Source: Paralichthys olivaceus | Lineage: Eukaryota; Chordata; Actinopteri; Pleuronectiformes; Paralichthyidae | NCBI RefSeq assembly: GCF_024713975.1 | Contig: NC_091104.1 | Coordinates: 17,565,580-17,629,579, forward strand | Direction of reading: 5' to 3' | Length of the DNA stretch: 64,000 nucleotides | Made by a program: the position numbers and the translations under genes | The notes under the pieces: model-generated | Told to the model about the DNA's origin: nothing | The model's input: only the letters and a program-made list of their open reading frames with translations | The model's database searches: none | Shown: positions 1 to 21,560 of the stretch, piece after piece | How the letters are laid out: the number at the start of each line of letters is the position of its first letter | Numbering within the stretch: position 1 is the stretch's first letter

Positions 1-279
1 GGTTAAGAAACTAAAGTATTGGACAAATTTAAGAAATGGAAACGTAGCATCAATAGGATGGAGTTAGTCATGAATTAATGAGTTAATGATCAGTATTTCA
101 TGGCACTTCGTCCAGTAGGTAAGTTGTTGAGTCACCTTGTGTCAGAGAGGAGGACCAACCGAATGATATTCAGCCTTAGAGCCATGCTGCTAGCTTGGCT
201 AAAATTTGAATTAGTTGTTATACTGCACATCACCTCTTCACTCAATCAACCTACTTCTGCCTTTATTCTCCAACCTCAG

Positions 280-344
280 ATGGTGCAGAGAAGACAAATG
301 GGACAGCAGGCGCAGCTGAAGCAGGAGAAACACCATCGACATGA
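280..344 (+). CDS. Candidate terminal exon of an unidentified plus-strand gene
   Basis: A pyrimidine-rich tract ends in CAG at 277-279. It is followed by 65 bases that can be read in phase 2 as 20 residues (GAEKTNGTAGAAEAGETPST) and a TGA stop at 342-344. The peptide is Ala/Gly/Glu-rich, like a disordered C-terminus. Plus-strand AATAAA signals lie downstream (near 1007 and 1281), which would suit a 3' UTR converging on the ZP3-like gene. The rest of the gene would lie left of the window. I do not recognise the protein, and the call rests only on the splice site and the composition. Confidence 0.28.
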
Positions 345-1593
345 TTGTAAAGACTGAAGGAGACCGGGAAGTACTTACTTATAATAACACCCAATTCACT
401 GCAAGTTGATCTTTGTGAGTGAGAGACATGAGACTGGATGTGGACAGATGCTTATTTCAAAAACTGGATTTCGAAACATGCTGGATTTTATAGAAAATCA
501 TTTGAATGTCTTGTTAATGGTGTGGGTCTTAAAGTACACAGTTTGCATTTTACTAAGAATCATTTATTTTCTTTTGTTATAGGGGGCATTCTGAGTTTTA
601 CTGTTGCAAGAAATGGGAATATACTGCCCTCTAGTGCCAAACAATGATTGTACTACTTATGTCCTGCTGAATCAGAGCTTGTGGTTAGTACTTGCAACGA
701 TGGGACTTTTGGGCACTCATCTGTAAATATAGCAACGTGTTGTACATGTAAATTATCCAGTACTGGTGGATCAGTGCTATACAGTTCTTTTCTGTATTTC
801 CCTCCAAAGACTTCCCACACCAATTATATTTGTTAAAAAGAAAAATATTAATTATCTTAAGTTATTTTTCCTGTAATGTTCAGTTCACGTTCAGATGAGG
901 GTCTCTACAGAACGTCTTCTTTGCAATGTTGTGTTCAACCCTTATATCATCATATAAATCAGTTTGTTTGTGTTGATCTTAATCCTATACAAATTAGTTT
1001 TCTCAAAATAAATCCCACTTAATTTTTTTATGATTCAAAGCTATCGATGCGCATGACCACTGCTATCACAAAAAGAAAGAGCCGGACATGGCAAGTTATA
1101 CTGGAATCGCTTTGTATTTGGAGCATGTTTTCTGCTGCTTTTAGTTACTGATAATGGAGGCTTTGCCTTTCTTACAGTTATTATTGCTCTAACAGTGGGA
1201 TATTTCTGTGTTGGACTATAATATATTTCAAAGTGTTTTCAGACATCGTAATGTCAAAAATGATCATTTATTATGAAAAGAATAAAGATTTATGGACAAA
1301 TTAAATTATTGCAGTGACTGATGTGAGCTTTATTTGTCTCCACGCTGGTGACAACGACTGGCCGTAGGCAATATGTTTTTGGGTTGTCCGTCTGTCCAAT
1401 ACCTTAACACTTTTTTTTCAGATTTAGTACAAAAGTTCACTTGGACTTAAAGTGGACCAAAATCAAATCAGTTTGTCCTATCTTGTTTTAGTCTAACATT
1501 TCATGCTTTTGAAACTCACATTTTAAGAAAAATTGTATCGGCTCATGCGCCCAAGTTAGGACGAAAACATTCATTTGCATTTTCATATTTGTT
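345..1593. other. Non-coding stretch between candidate exon and ZP3-like gene
   Basis: No open frame with family resemblance was found. The stretch is AT-rich and holds AATAAA-type signals on the plus strand, which may belong to a 3' UTR of the gene entering from the left. A 34-residue ORF beginning near 1047 (MRMTTAITKRKSR...) is too short to support. Confidence 0.4.
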
Positions 1594-1599
1594 TTTATT
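1594..1599 (-). terminator. Poly(A) signal of the ZP3-like gene
   Basis: The minus strand reads AATAAA about 60 bases past the TGA stop of the ZP3-like reading frame. It is the first canonical signal in that direction and gives a short 3' UTR, as is common for egg-coat genes. Confidence 0.55.
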
Positions 1600-1658
1600 G
1601 AAATGAAATGTATGAAGAACTAGAACAGTCTTTAAGTGGAGAATCTATTGAACTAATA

Positions 1659-4600
1659 CTACCTCCATGTGAAATACCATGTCATATCATCTACATCTGC
1701 CAGATCATCATCGTTCTTCCTCTCTTCATCATAGGCCCTATCATGCTCTTCACCTCTACCAGTGTACGTCCTCTTTTCCTCCTCACCATCAGACACCGGC
1801 GGCTGCACCTCTCTCTGCAGGCCGACTCTTAGCTGCTCCAACTGCGCCCAGTGACGGAGCACTTCACCCTCCCTCTGATTCGAATGGATTATCTGCTGAG
1901 CATCAGAGGTCTCATCTTCTCTTCCCTCAGATATTTCTTGCTCTTCTTCACCCTCGAAAACATTCTCCGTGTCATACGCTGAGCCGTCCACTTCAGGCTC
2001 ATTTACATTCTTCACTTCAGCCTCGCTCCTCTCCTCCACTAAAACACCATGCCTGAAAACTGATTTCTCTGACTTGGGTTCTGTCGTAAGGCCGAAGATT
2101 ATCCTGCTTTCCACTTCACCGAGCTCCTCTTCTGTGTACTCTTCTTCATCATCATAATCATCATATTCTACTACATCTGCACTTTCCCACACAAACTCAG
2201 GACTGCGCTGCTCATCAATTTGTCGACTGACTGTGGTCTTGTCCTCTCTGCTCACGCTGAACAGGGAAGGACTGAGTGGTAGAAAACCCTCCTCTGTTGC
2301 GTACGGCTGATCGGAGACGAGCAGCGACTCACTGCTGGCAGAACCTTGGGGGAAAAAAATTCATTTTTAATGTTTGAGTTGAGTACTCAGACTTATAGCA
2401 ACTAAAATATCTTCAATAAAACCAAGTAGGAAAAGGTTAATGAATATCCTGTAATTTATGTGGAGGAGACTATCACAGACCTTCTGTCATGGCCTTCCAG
2501 GGTTCAGAGGTCAGGCACTGTGAATCACAGCATTCACATAAAGAGTCATCACCAGTGAGGGCCTTCCACCTTTTATCGCAGAGGCACAAAATATGCTTAG
2601 TTCACATGGAAACACTGAAACGTTAGTACTATAATAGGAGAATAGACTCACCTGTTTCCTCTGTAGGTGCAAGCTTTGTGTGTAGGACTGGGATCCTCTG
2701 ATGTGACTGATAATTCACAGTGAATGCTGACCTAAAGCAGAGACGGGGTTATACCACAATTGCAAGAGTGTGAATGCGGAGAATCCGTTGCTTCTACACT
2801 CTCACCTCAGTGTCAGGGTCAGGGGTAAAGTGGAAGGCCTTCAGAGAGAACTGCAGGGTCTTGTCTGTGCGATAGATGAACCGAGAGGCCCCCGGGTCTC
2901 TCTTGCTGTCCAGCATACAACTATGGATGACAGCATCATCACACGGATCCCAGTTAATCACAAATCAGGATGGGAGCAAAGCCAAGACATTCCCCCAAAA
3001 ATCATACATACCCAAAATTGTTGATGATGGTGTATTTGAGAAATGATTTGGAGCCACTGGATGGTGTTGCATAGCAGCTACTGATGTACAGTTTTCCTCC
3101 AAAGGGGAGATGCAGGGCAGAGACCTGGACATTTACTGTCTGGCCAAGCTGGTATACGTGGGGCCTGGCTGGTGTGCTCCAGGAATCTCAGAATGAAATA
3201 AAAAGTTATTACATCACATGACAGGGACGCTGACAATCATTCAGAGTTGGAGGTGCTGAGCAAATGTCTATATAATGCCATCATATTAACTGCAGAGCAG
3301 ATGTGCAGAGTGTGTGATTCCACAATTCATTTGAATGACTAACATTTCTGGTTTTAGAACATGTTACAAACAGGGGGCAACACCAACTTACTGAATGCAT
3401 GTCAAAGCACCATAGTACCATGTTAAGCTATGGACAGTTCACACAGAATGCACATTTGCTCAATGGAAAATACACAGAATGTTTAAAAAATGTATCAAAT
3501 GCTATAAAAATGCTAATTTCTTGCTCTTTAGCAAGTTAAATGAAATACAAGTTTAAAAGTCAACTTTTAAAACCTGAAATATGTATGACCTAATCATTTC
3601 AGATAAGGGTAGAAGATGACTTTAGGTTAAATCAAATAAGGACAAATGTCTCCTGTATAACTTCACAATAGAAAGTTTAAAAGTCAACTTTTTATCCTTG
3701 CAGGAACATCCCTTGTCTGTAGAGGGTGCTGTAGCCCCCAGGGCCTCTACTCCCAACGCCCTTTTCACATGAAGCAACTCGATTGAGACTCATCGAAGTT
3801 TGAACATAGATCCAGTCACAAGTTATAAAGCATACCATCCATCAACTCGATCTTGAAGTCACTGGGTCGCCCTTGCAGCCTTTTACGCATCACGGCAGTT
3901 TGCCAGGTGGGTTTCACAGCGAGTTGGTACACGTGATGGTTCCTGAACAGGTGTGGGAGGATGTTAGCGATGGCCCCACAAACACAAGATGTTAAAATCA
4001 ACGAGCCTACAGGTCCAACCTCTGATAACGGCATTCAATGTCGACATCGATGCTTTGCGCTCTGCTTGGGAACCGTTTTGGCGATGGCGCGTAATGGAGC
4101 ACGAATTTGTAGACCAGGTAACCCCGAGGAGCCTGTCATGAGGGACCACAGCTGTGACTCCTAGACTCAAGATACAGAGGTTGAGATAGTGTGGAAACAA
4201 GTGGCACATCTTACCTCGCGCACTGAATCACACGCTGTCAGCGGATACGTGAAGAGGAGGTCACCGTACGGTGTGAGAACCCCGTTGCTTCTGCACGTGC
4301 CTCCTAATCTCAGCTCGTCTGCCTCTGCGCCCAGACCGTAGAAAGCTGGTTTGACTCGCACGACCAAGTCAGACGTGGAGCAGGTCACAGAGACGTCCGG
4401 GACAGCGGCAAAGTCCGATTGGATCTTTGCAGGGCGCATGGATCGAGGTTTCAGAGGAGGGAGACGCGTTGGTGGACTGAGTTTAGTCAATGGAGGAGCG
4501 CTGGCAGGTAACTTCAGGGAGAATTCTGTTGACACTTGAACTGGTTTGGATTTTAGATTACCCAGGTTTGAAAACCCCCTTTTCCTTCTTGTAAATGCAG

Positions 4601-4682
4601 ATTCGTATGTGTCTGCTGCACAGCAGATGAGGCCAAGTGACAAAACACTCCACAAAATATAGACATGCCACTTTGTTTTCAT
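1659..4682 (-). CDS. zp3-like: Zona pellucida sperm-binding protein 3-like egg-coat glycoprotein
   Basis: Secreted structural protein of the fish egg envelope. Eight coding exons on the minus strand join in phase: 4682-4215, 4132-4020, 3942-3836, 3186-3012, 2920-2806, 2731-2652, 2569-2481, 2344-1659 (610 residues). I chose the Met at 4682 because it begins a signal peptide (MKTKWHVYILWSVLSLGLICC); an in-frame Met at 4718 adds 12 residues. ZP-N spans about residues 98-193 with Cys at 101, 130 and 151. ZP-C spans about 194-380 and contains IHCEL and the ZP3-type cluster CECCDSQC. Residues 383-610 form a very acidic tail (runs such as YDDYDDEEEYTEEE). No transmembrane helix and no clear C-terminal furin site is visible, but RRKR occurs at residues 32-35. 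Loss of the membrane anchor is common in fish ZP proteins. Assignment to the zp3d subgroup is possible but not shown. Confidence 0.88.
3550..3683. repeat. Local duplicated segment, copy 1 (inside ZP3-like intron 3)
   Basis: About 110 bases, including 'gacctaatcatttcag' and 'aggacaaatgtctcctgta', recur with few changes at 5392-5500 in the same orientation. One copy lies in an intron and the other in the probable mfsd2a 3' UTR. Confidence 0.75.
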
Positions 4683-5181
4683 CGCAGCAGATTGCTCTGT
4701 TTGCACCTCTCCCTTCAACCTGCGCGTAAAAGCAAAGCTCAGTCGCGGCTGCAGGTAATTAGTGGAGGGTAAATTGACACCCTGGTGCCAAACAGACCAA
4801 GTTTGTTTTCTTGTGTCCTGAAGGAACCAATGAGTCTTTTCACAGGTAATGCATGAAAACGTCTTTATTCAAATCACAATGGGCCACATGCAAGAACATG
4901 TTCGTATTTTTATCCTAAATTTCTCCTACATTTGTTTGTACGAACATTTCACGTCAGATTCAAAGAACTCTTGTCTTCAGAAAAGTGCTTAAATGACGTG
5001 CGTAAACAAGATGATTGGCACCTGTGCGCATTAGAGTGAGCCAGGGGCTATTTCATCTTATTGTTGAGGGGACAATAAACATTTCTCAAGTGATCACACA
5101 CACACACACACACACACGAAAATAGTAAATATAAATGTTTTTAAGGACACTGCAATGAAACCAAAGTTTTTTTTGACAAAC

Positions 5182-5187
5182 TTTATT
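5182..5187 (-). terminator. Candidate poly(A) signal of mfsd2a
   Basis: First canonical AATAAA on the minus strand after the mfsd2a stop, implying a 3' UTR of about 2.5 kb (7672 to about 5160). A weaker ATTAAA lies at 5747-5752, so a shorter message is possible. Apart from repeats, the interval 5190-7670 shows no coding content. Confidence 0.4.
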
Positions 5188-5391
5188 CACTAACTTAAAG
5201 TAACAAATTTACAGCACATCTTTTTCTCTGATTTCACACTGCATATTGCTCATTGTAGTCATACTTAGAAAAAGTATTTACAAACACACAGCAGTCTATA
5301 AACACAGAGGACAGATGTCATGTGCTTCCTTCAATCTATTTAGTGCAATTTCAAAGGCCTAAAACCAGGAGACTGTGCTTGAATAGAAGAT

Positions 5392-5500
5392 TTAGGTTTG
5401 AAATATTTATGACCTAATCATTTCAGGTAAGGGTAGAAGATGATTTTAGGTTAAATCAAATGAGGACAAATGTCTCCTGTATGACTTTACAATAGAAAAT
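5392..5500. repeat. Local duplicated segment, copy 2 (probable mfsd2a 3' UTR)
   Basis: Direct copy of the segment at 3550-3683, about 1.8 kb away, differing by scattered substitutions. Confidence 0.75.
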
Positions 5501-6804
5501 CTGGTCTCATGCTGCAGTTTGAGTTTTGATGCTGTAAATGCAGCTTGTTTAATCACATAATGGCAACTTGTGATAATTTTCTCAGAAAAGAAAAGCAAAA
5601 CACCATTTTGATGTTGGGATAAACAGGACATGAAAATCACATTTCCATCAATAACCATCCACTGTTGATAAATTATTATAAACATGTGCTTTCATAGCTA
5701 AAATTTAAATCCCTTAGATACTTCAAATAAATAGATACATAAAGCATTTAATCTCCCCTTGGGAAGTGAAAATATGCTGGATGAAATTACTTCATATTCT
5801 GGAGATGACTTTGATGCAAAAGCACATTTAGAAACGTCTATTAAACCTGATGGAGATCAGCTGCACTGTTAACGCACAAAGAGAGTGTGATGGGGAAACC
5901 CCTTATCAAGTAGCACAAAAGAAAAACAAACCAAACAATCTGAGGCAAGCATAAAACAAACTGTATGTGTGTGTAAGGCAGTGATTCAGATCATCTTCAC
6001 ACAGAACTTCATGTCCCGAGGAGCAATTTCCCTGTCGGAAGATTCAAGTACAATTAAATAACCTATTGGAAATCACAAGAAATTAGAGTAGCAATAGTTA
6101 TGGCTCCAAACAACTCATATCAGTGGAATAGTGATGGTATGAACTTAATAATAAAGGCTGATACTGTGCGCTTCCTTCAGAGGCCTCTCTTAGTGCTGAC
6201 CTCAGTAAACTCAAGTCTGCATGAGCGAAGGTCCGATCTTCTAAACCAGCAAATAAATACTTCATAAACAACATTACAAATCACAGGCAGTGTCCCAATT
6301 CACAGAGGTGCGACAAAAAGTCGAGGAGTGCAAGAGTCCCACAATGCAATGTGCATAAGAAATGAAGGAGCTGCTTACGACTGGTCGAGGTTAGTAACGT
6401 CGCTGCAGGACCGTCTCAGTAAACAATAAAGTGATCATCTTTGGGAAAAAAAACTTGTTGAGCAACCAAGTTAAAACACGACTACAGCTCCCATGAGCCT
6501 CTGCTTTTCATTTAGTTGAGCTACAGTTAGAGGATGCAGACACCAAATGTGATGAGGTGGTAACACATCTCTGTCCAGTTCAGTGGTAAACCCTTTTATA
6601 CGTTAAATAAGGACAGATCCCAGTGTCGTGTTTCAGCTAAACAAGGAAAAAAAAAAACAAAGAAAAAGTATAATGAGAAGTGAAATCAACAAAAGCATAA
6701 ATTAATCTTAAGACTTTGGCTCTATGTTAACTGAAACACACACTGTGGATCATTGTGTTTGTTTTTTAGTTAAAGTGAACGCAGTGTAATTGGGATACAG
6801 CTGG

Positions 6805-7180
6805 AGATTAACAGAAAAATACTTGATTCACATGTAAAATGACACTGCACTAGTTGGCCACTAGAGGGCCACATTACCCTGTGCGGCCCACTCGAGGAGG
6901 GCGATGGATGCTGATGATGTTTGTGCAGCAGTGGTGTCTGCGGTCACTTCTCTGTTAGTCTGGTGGTCATGACAGTCTGTGCAAACATGCAAACCAGTGA
7001 TGGTGGTGGTTGTTGTTGTTGGCTCGTCTTCTGCTGCTACACGTTGCTGAGAGGTGAAGATTCAGACTCAGAATCTGCTTCAGAATCTCTGTTTAAAGAG
7101 CGAGAGAGCAGCCAAGAGTCACACACAAAGGATTTGTCTTGTGCAGACAGGGTGCGTGATACATGCAAACGGGAGAGTAG
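6805..7180. repeat. Dispersed repeat, copy 1
   Basis: About 375 bases containing 'ggccactagagggccacat' and 'tgctgatgatgtttg' recur in the same orientation at 19671-20046. The two copies differ by small indels and substitutions. The family is not one I can name. Confidence 0.75.
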
Positions 7181-7672
7181 AGTAAAAAGAATTAAGTGTT
7201 CTTTATGAGTCCAGTAGTCTATGTATGCTCAATAGAAGAGATGCAACACCCGTAAACCGAACTAAAGCTGAATATCACAAATTATATTTAGTTTCAGTGA
7301 AGTGATAAAAATAAAATAAAAGCCACGGCTGCCGCTTAAAATGAGACGCTTGTCTAATTGAGGAGGTAAAGGGGCTTAGAGCTTCTAAAAAGGAAGAACA
7401 CACTTGTATCATAACACTTCAAATAGAAAGCATCTCATCCTAAGCAGCGACTGACTTGTTCGCTTTCAGTTGTGTGGGTTTTGCTGTCGTGCTGTAACTT
7501 TTGCATTTGTGGATTTTGCATTTGTGTTTTGCATTGATGTTTGTGGGAGACATGTCGGCCCCAGTACAGGAGCCTGCAGTCCTGCAGCACAACATTTAGC
7601 AGTCTATCCTTGTTTAGTTATCCTGGATTAAGTATGAACTTGTGTGTTAGGTGCATGTATTTCACTCCTCAC

Positions 7673-17449
<9,777 letters not shown>

Positions 17450-17720
17450 CGTGGTTCCAAGATGATGAAGAAATGTCTTTATATATATCTTGATTTGTGT
17501 CTTTGATGTCTTTCAAGCTCAAACAGCCGCTTCACAGTAACATGCTGTGTCTTCTGCGGTCTCTGTATGACTGCGTGTCTCTGACGAGACACTGACTCGT
17601 GTCCAGGATCATTAGATTCTACTACGCCGCCGCGTCACGCTATGACGTGACGATCGCATGTTCCGTGTCCTCAGTGGCAGCATTTTTTTCCTGTCACGTG
17701 GGGGGCGGCACGAGCACTTA
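17450..17720 (-). promoter_or_regulatory. mfsd2a: mfsd2a 5' UTR and proximal promoter region
   Basis: Upstream of the mfsd2a start codon the sequence becomes CpG-richer. It contains a CRE-like TGACGTGA at 17643-17650 and a palindromic E-box CACGTG at 17695-17700. No TATA box is obvious. The transcription start site is not determined. The motif functions are inferred from consensus only. Confidence 0.4.
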
Positions 17721-19310
17721 GAAAAATCATCTACCACAAACAATCAACACTGCACCACACATGTAGAAGACTACCATGCACAACAATTTAATATTTAATC
17801 ATCATCACCCAAAATATTAACATTAGTCAAACGGACCATAAAGGGCTGGAGATAAACCACTTCATTTTTAAAAAAATCTATCGTTTCAGGAACCCTGGGT
17901 GAGAGCCTTCTCATTATTCTTATTTGCTTTAAAGGCCACTCATGTGGAGACAGATAGCTGCTCTATTCTTGGACTTGGCCTCTATCCTTGGACAGTTAAT
18001 AAGTCCAAACTGGGAGCTTCTCTGAAAGCAGACACCACCTGTTTGCTTTCTCTTTCACTTCTGCTATCAAAATAATCATGACAGTTTACAGTAAAGCAGT
18101 TTTCTTTCCCTCTCAATACCAGATGTAAATTAGTGAATGTTAGTTGAGCAGGTTCATTAGGAATCTAGTCTTAAAGCTGAACAATGCTGTAATACTTCTG
18201 CTTTGAAAAGCGCTGTGTGTGTGACTTGTGTTTTATAAAATGACCTTGCCTTACCTTATCTTTTTGTTGAACCAACCTATTCTTGCTCATCTTCTGTGTC
18301 TGCTTTCATAAACATTGTCACAATACCTCACTGTCCTTGTCAGTAAAATGTGTTAATGGACCATTTTGATACTACCAGTGTTATTCAGCTTATCAAGTAT
18401 TTGCGTCACTATCTCATCTGCTTAAGGTCTACTTTCTAAATATTATTCATTGTTCTTCTAATTTCCAAATCTATCAAGCCCTCGTCACAATTTGCGCACA
18501 CAAACACATCACCAAAAAGGAAGAAGGAAAAGCCGTCATCTTTGCCTTCTGTTTGATATTTTATTATTATTATATGATTTCCACCTATATCACATGTTGA
18601 GGTTTACCTTCAGGTTTACGTTCAGCCTCATAACAATGGACTGCAAAAGACGTGTCTATGCGGTACTGAGGTGGTTCTGACTAATTCAGATATTAAAAAA
18701 ATATTTCAGTTCAACAGCATCTTTTTTGTTTTAGTTTTTTGAGGATTTGATTCAATGTCACAGGGAGTTTTATGTTTTTTTAAAGTAAAATCTCGAGGTT
18801 GTTGAAAATATAATTACATTAACAGAATCATTTTATTCGATTATTAAGATTTCTATTTAATGTTGACTTAACATATAAAGGTAATGTCAAGCTCAAAAGG
18901 GACAAATCATTGTGTCAACTGAACAAAAAGTTTTCAGTTTCATTTCAGAACATTTGTGTAGACTTTATTGTATGTATGCAGTTTCCAGTGTATTCAACTG
19001 GAGTGATCAAGGAAATAAAAATATCTTTCTGCATTTATTTCAGTGTGGCTAATAAAAGTGAATAGATCTGCTTAAGTCACTCTATGTTTTCTCCCTCACT
19101 GTACACCAATTCAGCCACAGTGAAACAAAGTCCACATGGTAGTGAGGTTTTGAATTTAGCTGGTCTTATGACATAATAACCTCAAACATCTTAATCCTGC
19201 AGATTTGTTCCCAGCAAAGGTGGGAGCAGCCACTTCTAACTACACCACTTTATGTAAATGAGTAACCACGAGAGCGTAGGATGGCTACACGTGTATATTG
19301 TATATGTGTT
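17721..19310. other. AT-rich intergenic sequence without recognisable features
   Basis: Upstream flank of mfsd2a. No conserved reading frame, RNA gene or identifiable transposon was found. Only short ORFs below 65 residues occur. Confidence 0.5.
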
Positions 19311-19321
19311 TAAATCTTAGG

Positions 19322-19645
19322 CGTAGCATGGTGGTGCACTGGTTAGCACTGCCTTGGTTCAGAGTTTGCATGTCCCCCCCTTATGTGCAGGGATTTCCCC
19401 ATCCCATGGTACGACATCCAGTTTAGGTTACTTCAAATTGCCTATGCATGTAGCAATCCAAATTTCGTTGAATCACGTTCAATGACAATAAAAGCAATCT
19501 GAATCTGAATGGTGTGAATGGTTTGTGTGTGTCAGCCATAGGTGTGTCAGGTCTACGGTGCTTATCACCTAATGTCAGCTAAGAATGGTTCCAGCCCCCC
19601 CAGACGCCCAAAGGATATGATGTCTAGGTAATGGATGGATTAATA
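19322..19645 (+). mobile_element. Degraded fish L2/SINE-type interspersed repeat
   Basis: Begins with 'catggtggtgcactggttag', contains the tail-like 'caatgacaataaaagcaatc', and ends with 'taatggatggatta'. All three are hallmark pieces of an abundant fish LINE2/SINE-type repeat, here rearranged and internally deleted. Confidence 0.6.
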
Positions 19646-19670
19646 AAACAGGGTAATTGGCACACAAGTA

Positions 19671-20046
19671 GAGGACAACAGAAAATTCTTGATTCACACA
19701 TGAGATGACACTGGTTGGCCACTAGAGGGCCACATGACCCTTAGTGGCCCACTGGAGGGAGACGATGAATGCTGATGATGTTTGGGCAGCAGTGGTGTCT
19801 GTGGTCACTTCTCTGTCCACATAGCTGGTGGTCATATCCGTTGACAGTCTGTGCAAACATTTGAAACAGCGGTGGTGGTGGTGGTAGTTGGCTCGTCCTC
19901 TGCTGCTACATGTTTCTCACAAGTGCTGAAGATTTCAACTCAGAGTCCACTTCAGAATCTCTGTTATAAGAGCAAGAGAGAAGCCAAGAGTCACACAAAA
20001 CATTTGGCTTCTGCAGACAGAGTGCATGACACATGCAAAAGACATG
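19671..20046. repeat. Dispersed repeat, copy 2
   Basis: Direct-orientation partner of 6805-7180, about 12.9 kb away. It ends in 'gacagagtgcatgacacatg', against 'gacagggtgcgtgatacatg' in the first copy. Confidence 0.75.
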
Positions 20047-20649
20047 GCAAAGCTTATTTAAGGATTTCAATTGAATGAGTGAATTGCCTGATTGGAATGG
20101 ACTGTTCTATTTGCTTGTGGAAATGCTCCGAAGTCTAATTCTGAATTATTCCTTGTCATTAGTGAGTCCTCTCCAAACAGTTCTACAATATACTGTAATT
20201 GTTCGCGTTCTGGATGTTGTGTGCAAAGCCTTTTAAAAACACTTCATAGTGAAGTAAGAAAACTTTGTGTTAACCCTACCTGGTTTATCTGCAGTAAAGA
20301 TTTGTGATTTTCATAACATTTTGGTTGATTTACTGAACTGGTGTTATTTTTTCATACATTACATGTGATTATTTCTGAGATCTGTTAAGCAGTCAACAAA
20401 AACTTTAGACCCGGGTTCACAACTTTTCAAAATAAAACGTAAACAAATGTAATTAAACAAATATAATATCTCTGTCAGTCCAATATAGTGAAAAAGCCTA
20501 TCTTCGAGCCATACCATAAAGCAAATAAATCTGCAGTTTTTGAATTTATTTTTAGTTATTTTTATATATTACTTGACAAATGTCCCCTAGTGAGAAATTG
20601 ATATTGAAACAGCTTGAAGGATGTAATATATGATTTATTTTATAAGGTT

Positions 20650-21560
20650 GTGAGCATCCTTAAGTGAACCTGGGAAAAGGAACTTTCTGTCACAATTGAC
20701 AATGAAAACTGGGAAGATATTTTGAGGGATACCAAATCAATTTTAGTTTTTAAACGCATTAAACCAATGCAATTTAGGATTATACATAGATTGCACATTT
20801 CTCCCAACAAAGACATTATATTAATCCAGGTCTTTCACCCATTTGCCTTAAATGCAAAACGGACACTGGTACAGTAACTCACTGTCTTTGGTAATGCTGT
20901 AGACACGGGTATTGGCCTGATGTTCTATCTGAAATTGAACAAATACTGGGTTTAGAGCTGGAGATAGACCCAGTATCTCTTATCAGCCTCCCAAGTAGAT
21001 CGGTAACATAAAAAGCAACAAGGTATTATATTGCATCCATACCTATGCTGCAAGGAAGAACATTTTACTACAATGTATTAATGAAAAGGCCTGGTGTACA
21101 GTGCTTCTGGACTTGGTGCTTTTAGAGTGCCTTACATGCATATTGAATATGAAAACAGACCAATTCTACAAAATCTAGGAAGCCTTTTTGAATTATGAAG
21201 ATCCCATGGTCTATGCAAACATGTTGCAGGGTTTTTCTTGAATTTATTTACTTATTTTTTTCCTCCTTATCATACCAACTTCTGACACTGTATGTGTACA
21301 TCTGAGGCACTGTTCGGTGACCTGCTCCCTATGTAAATATAAAGTGTTTAAATATAAGAAAGAAAACAACAATTTTTACAATGTAGATGTTCTTTTATAT
21401 TCAATTGCTGCCAATAGATCCCTTTCACCTAAATCTTACACACTGCATCTTTAATTCTTTTCTATTGTATCCTTTTTTACGTAACCTATAATGTATCCAG
21501 ATTTTATTTGTTACAAATGTAAAAATTCACATATGGAATAAAAAAAACTGTCCTGCACAT
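20650..21560 (+). mobile_element. L1-like LINE, decayed 3' end of ORF2
   Basis: Broken plus-strand frames read PMQFRIIHRLHISPNK, then CLKCKTDTGTVTHCLW, then YWPDVLSEIEQILG and LELEIDPVSLISLPS. These match the C-terminal region of fish L1-type ORF2 proteins, including the Cys/His knuckle. The frames are separated by frameshifts and stops, and the copy ends near an A-rich tail (about 21540). Inactive fossil; the MITE fragment at 21324-21453 is inserted in it. Confidence 0.75.
21324..21453. mobile_element. TTAA-type MITE, right-half fragment
   Basis: Matches the right half of the element at 61915-62269 ('gccaatagatccctttcacc' and 'cttacacactg'). It lies within the L1-like remnant. Confidence 0.6.

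Noticed and set aside
1679-2157. Plus-strand ORFs of 125 and 62 residues at 1.7-2.2 kb
   Set aside because: Antisense shadows of the acidic last exon of the ZP3-like gene.
6290-6460. hAT-like terminal motif 'cagtgtcccaattc'
   Set aside because: Only one end is seen; no inverted partner or target duplication could be located nearby.
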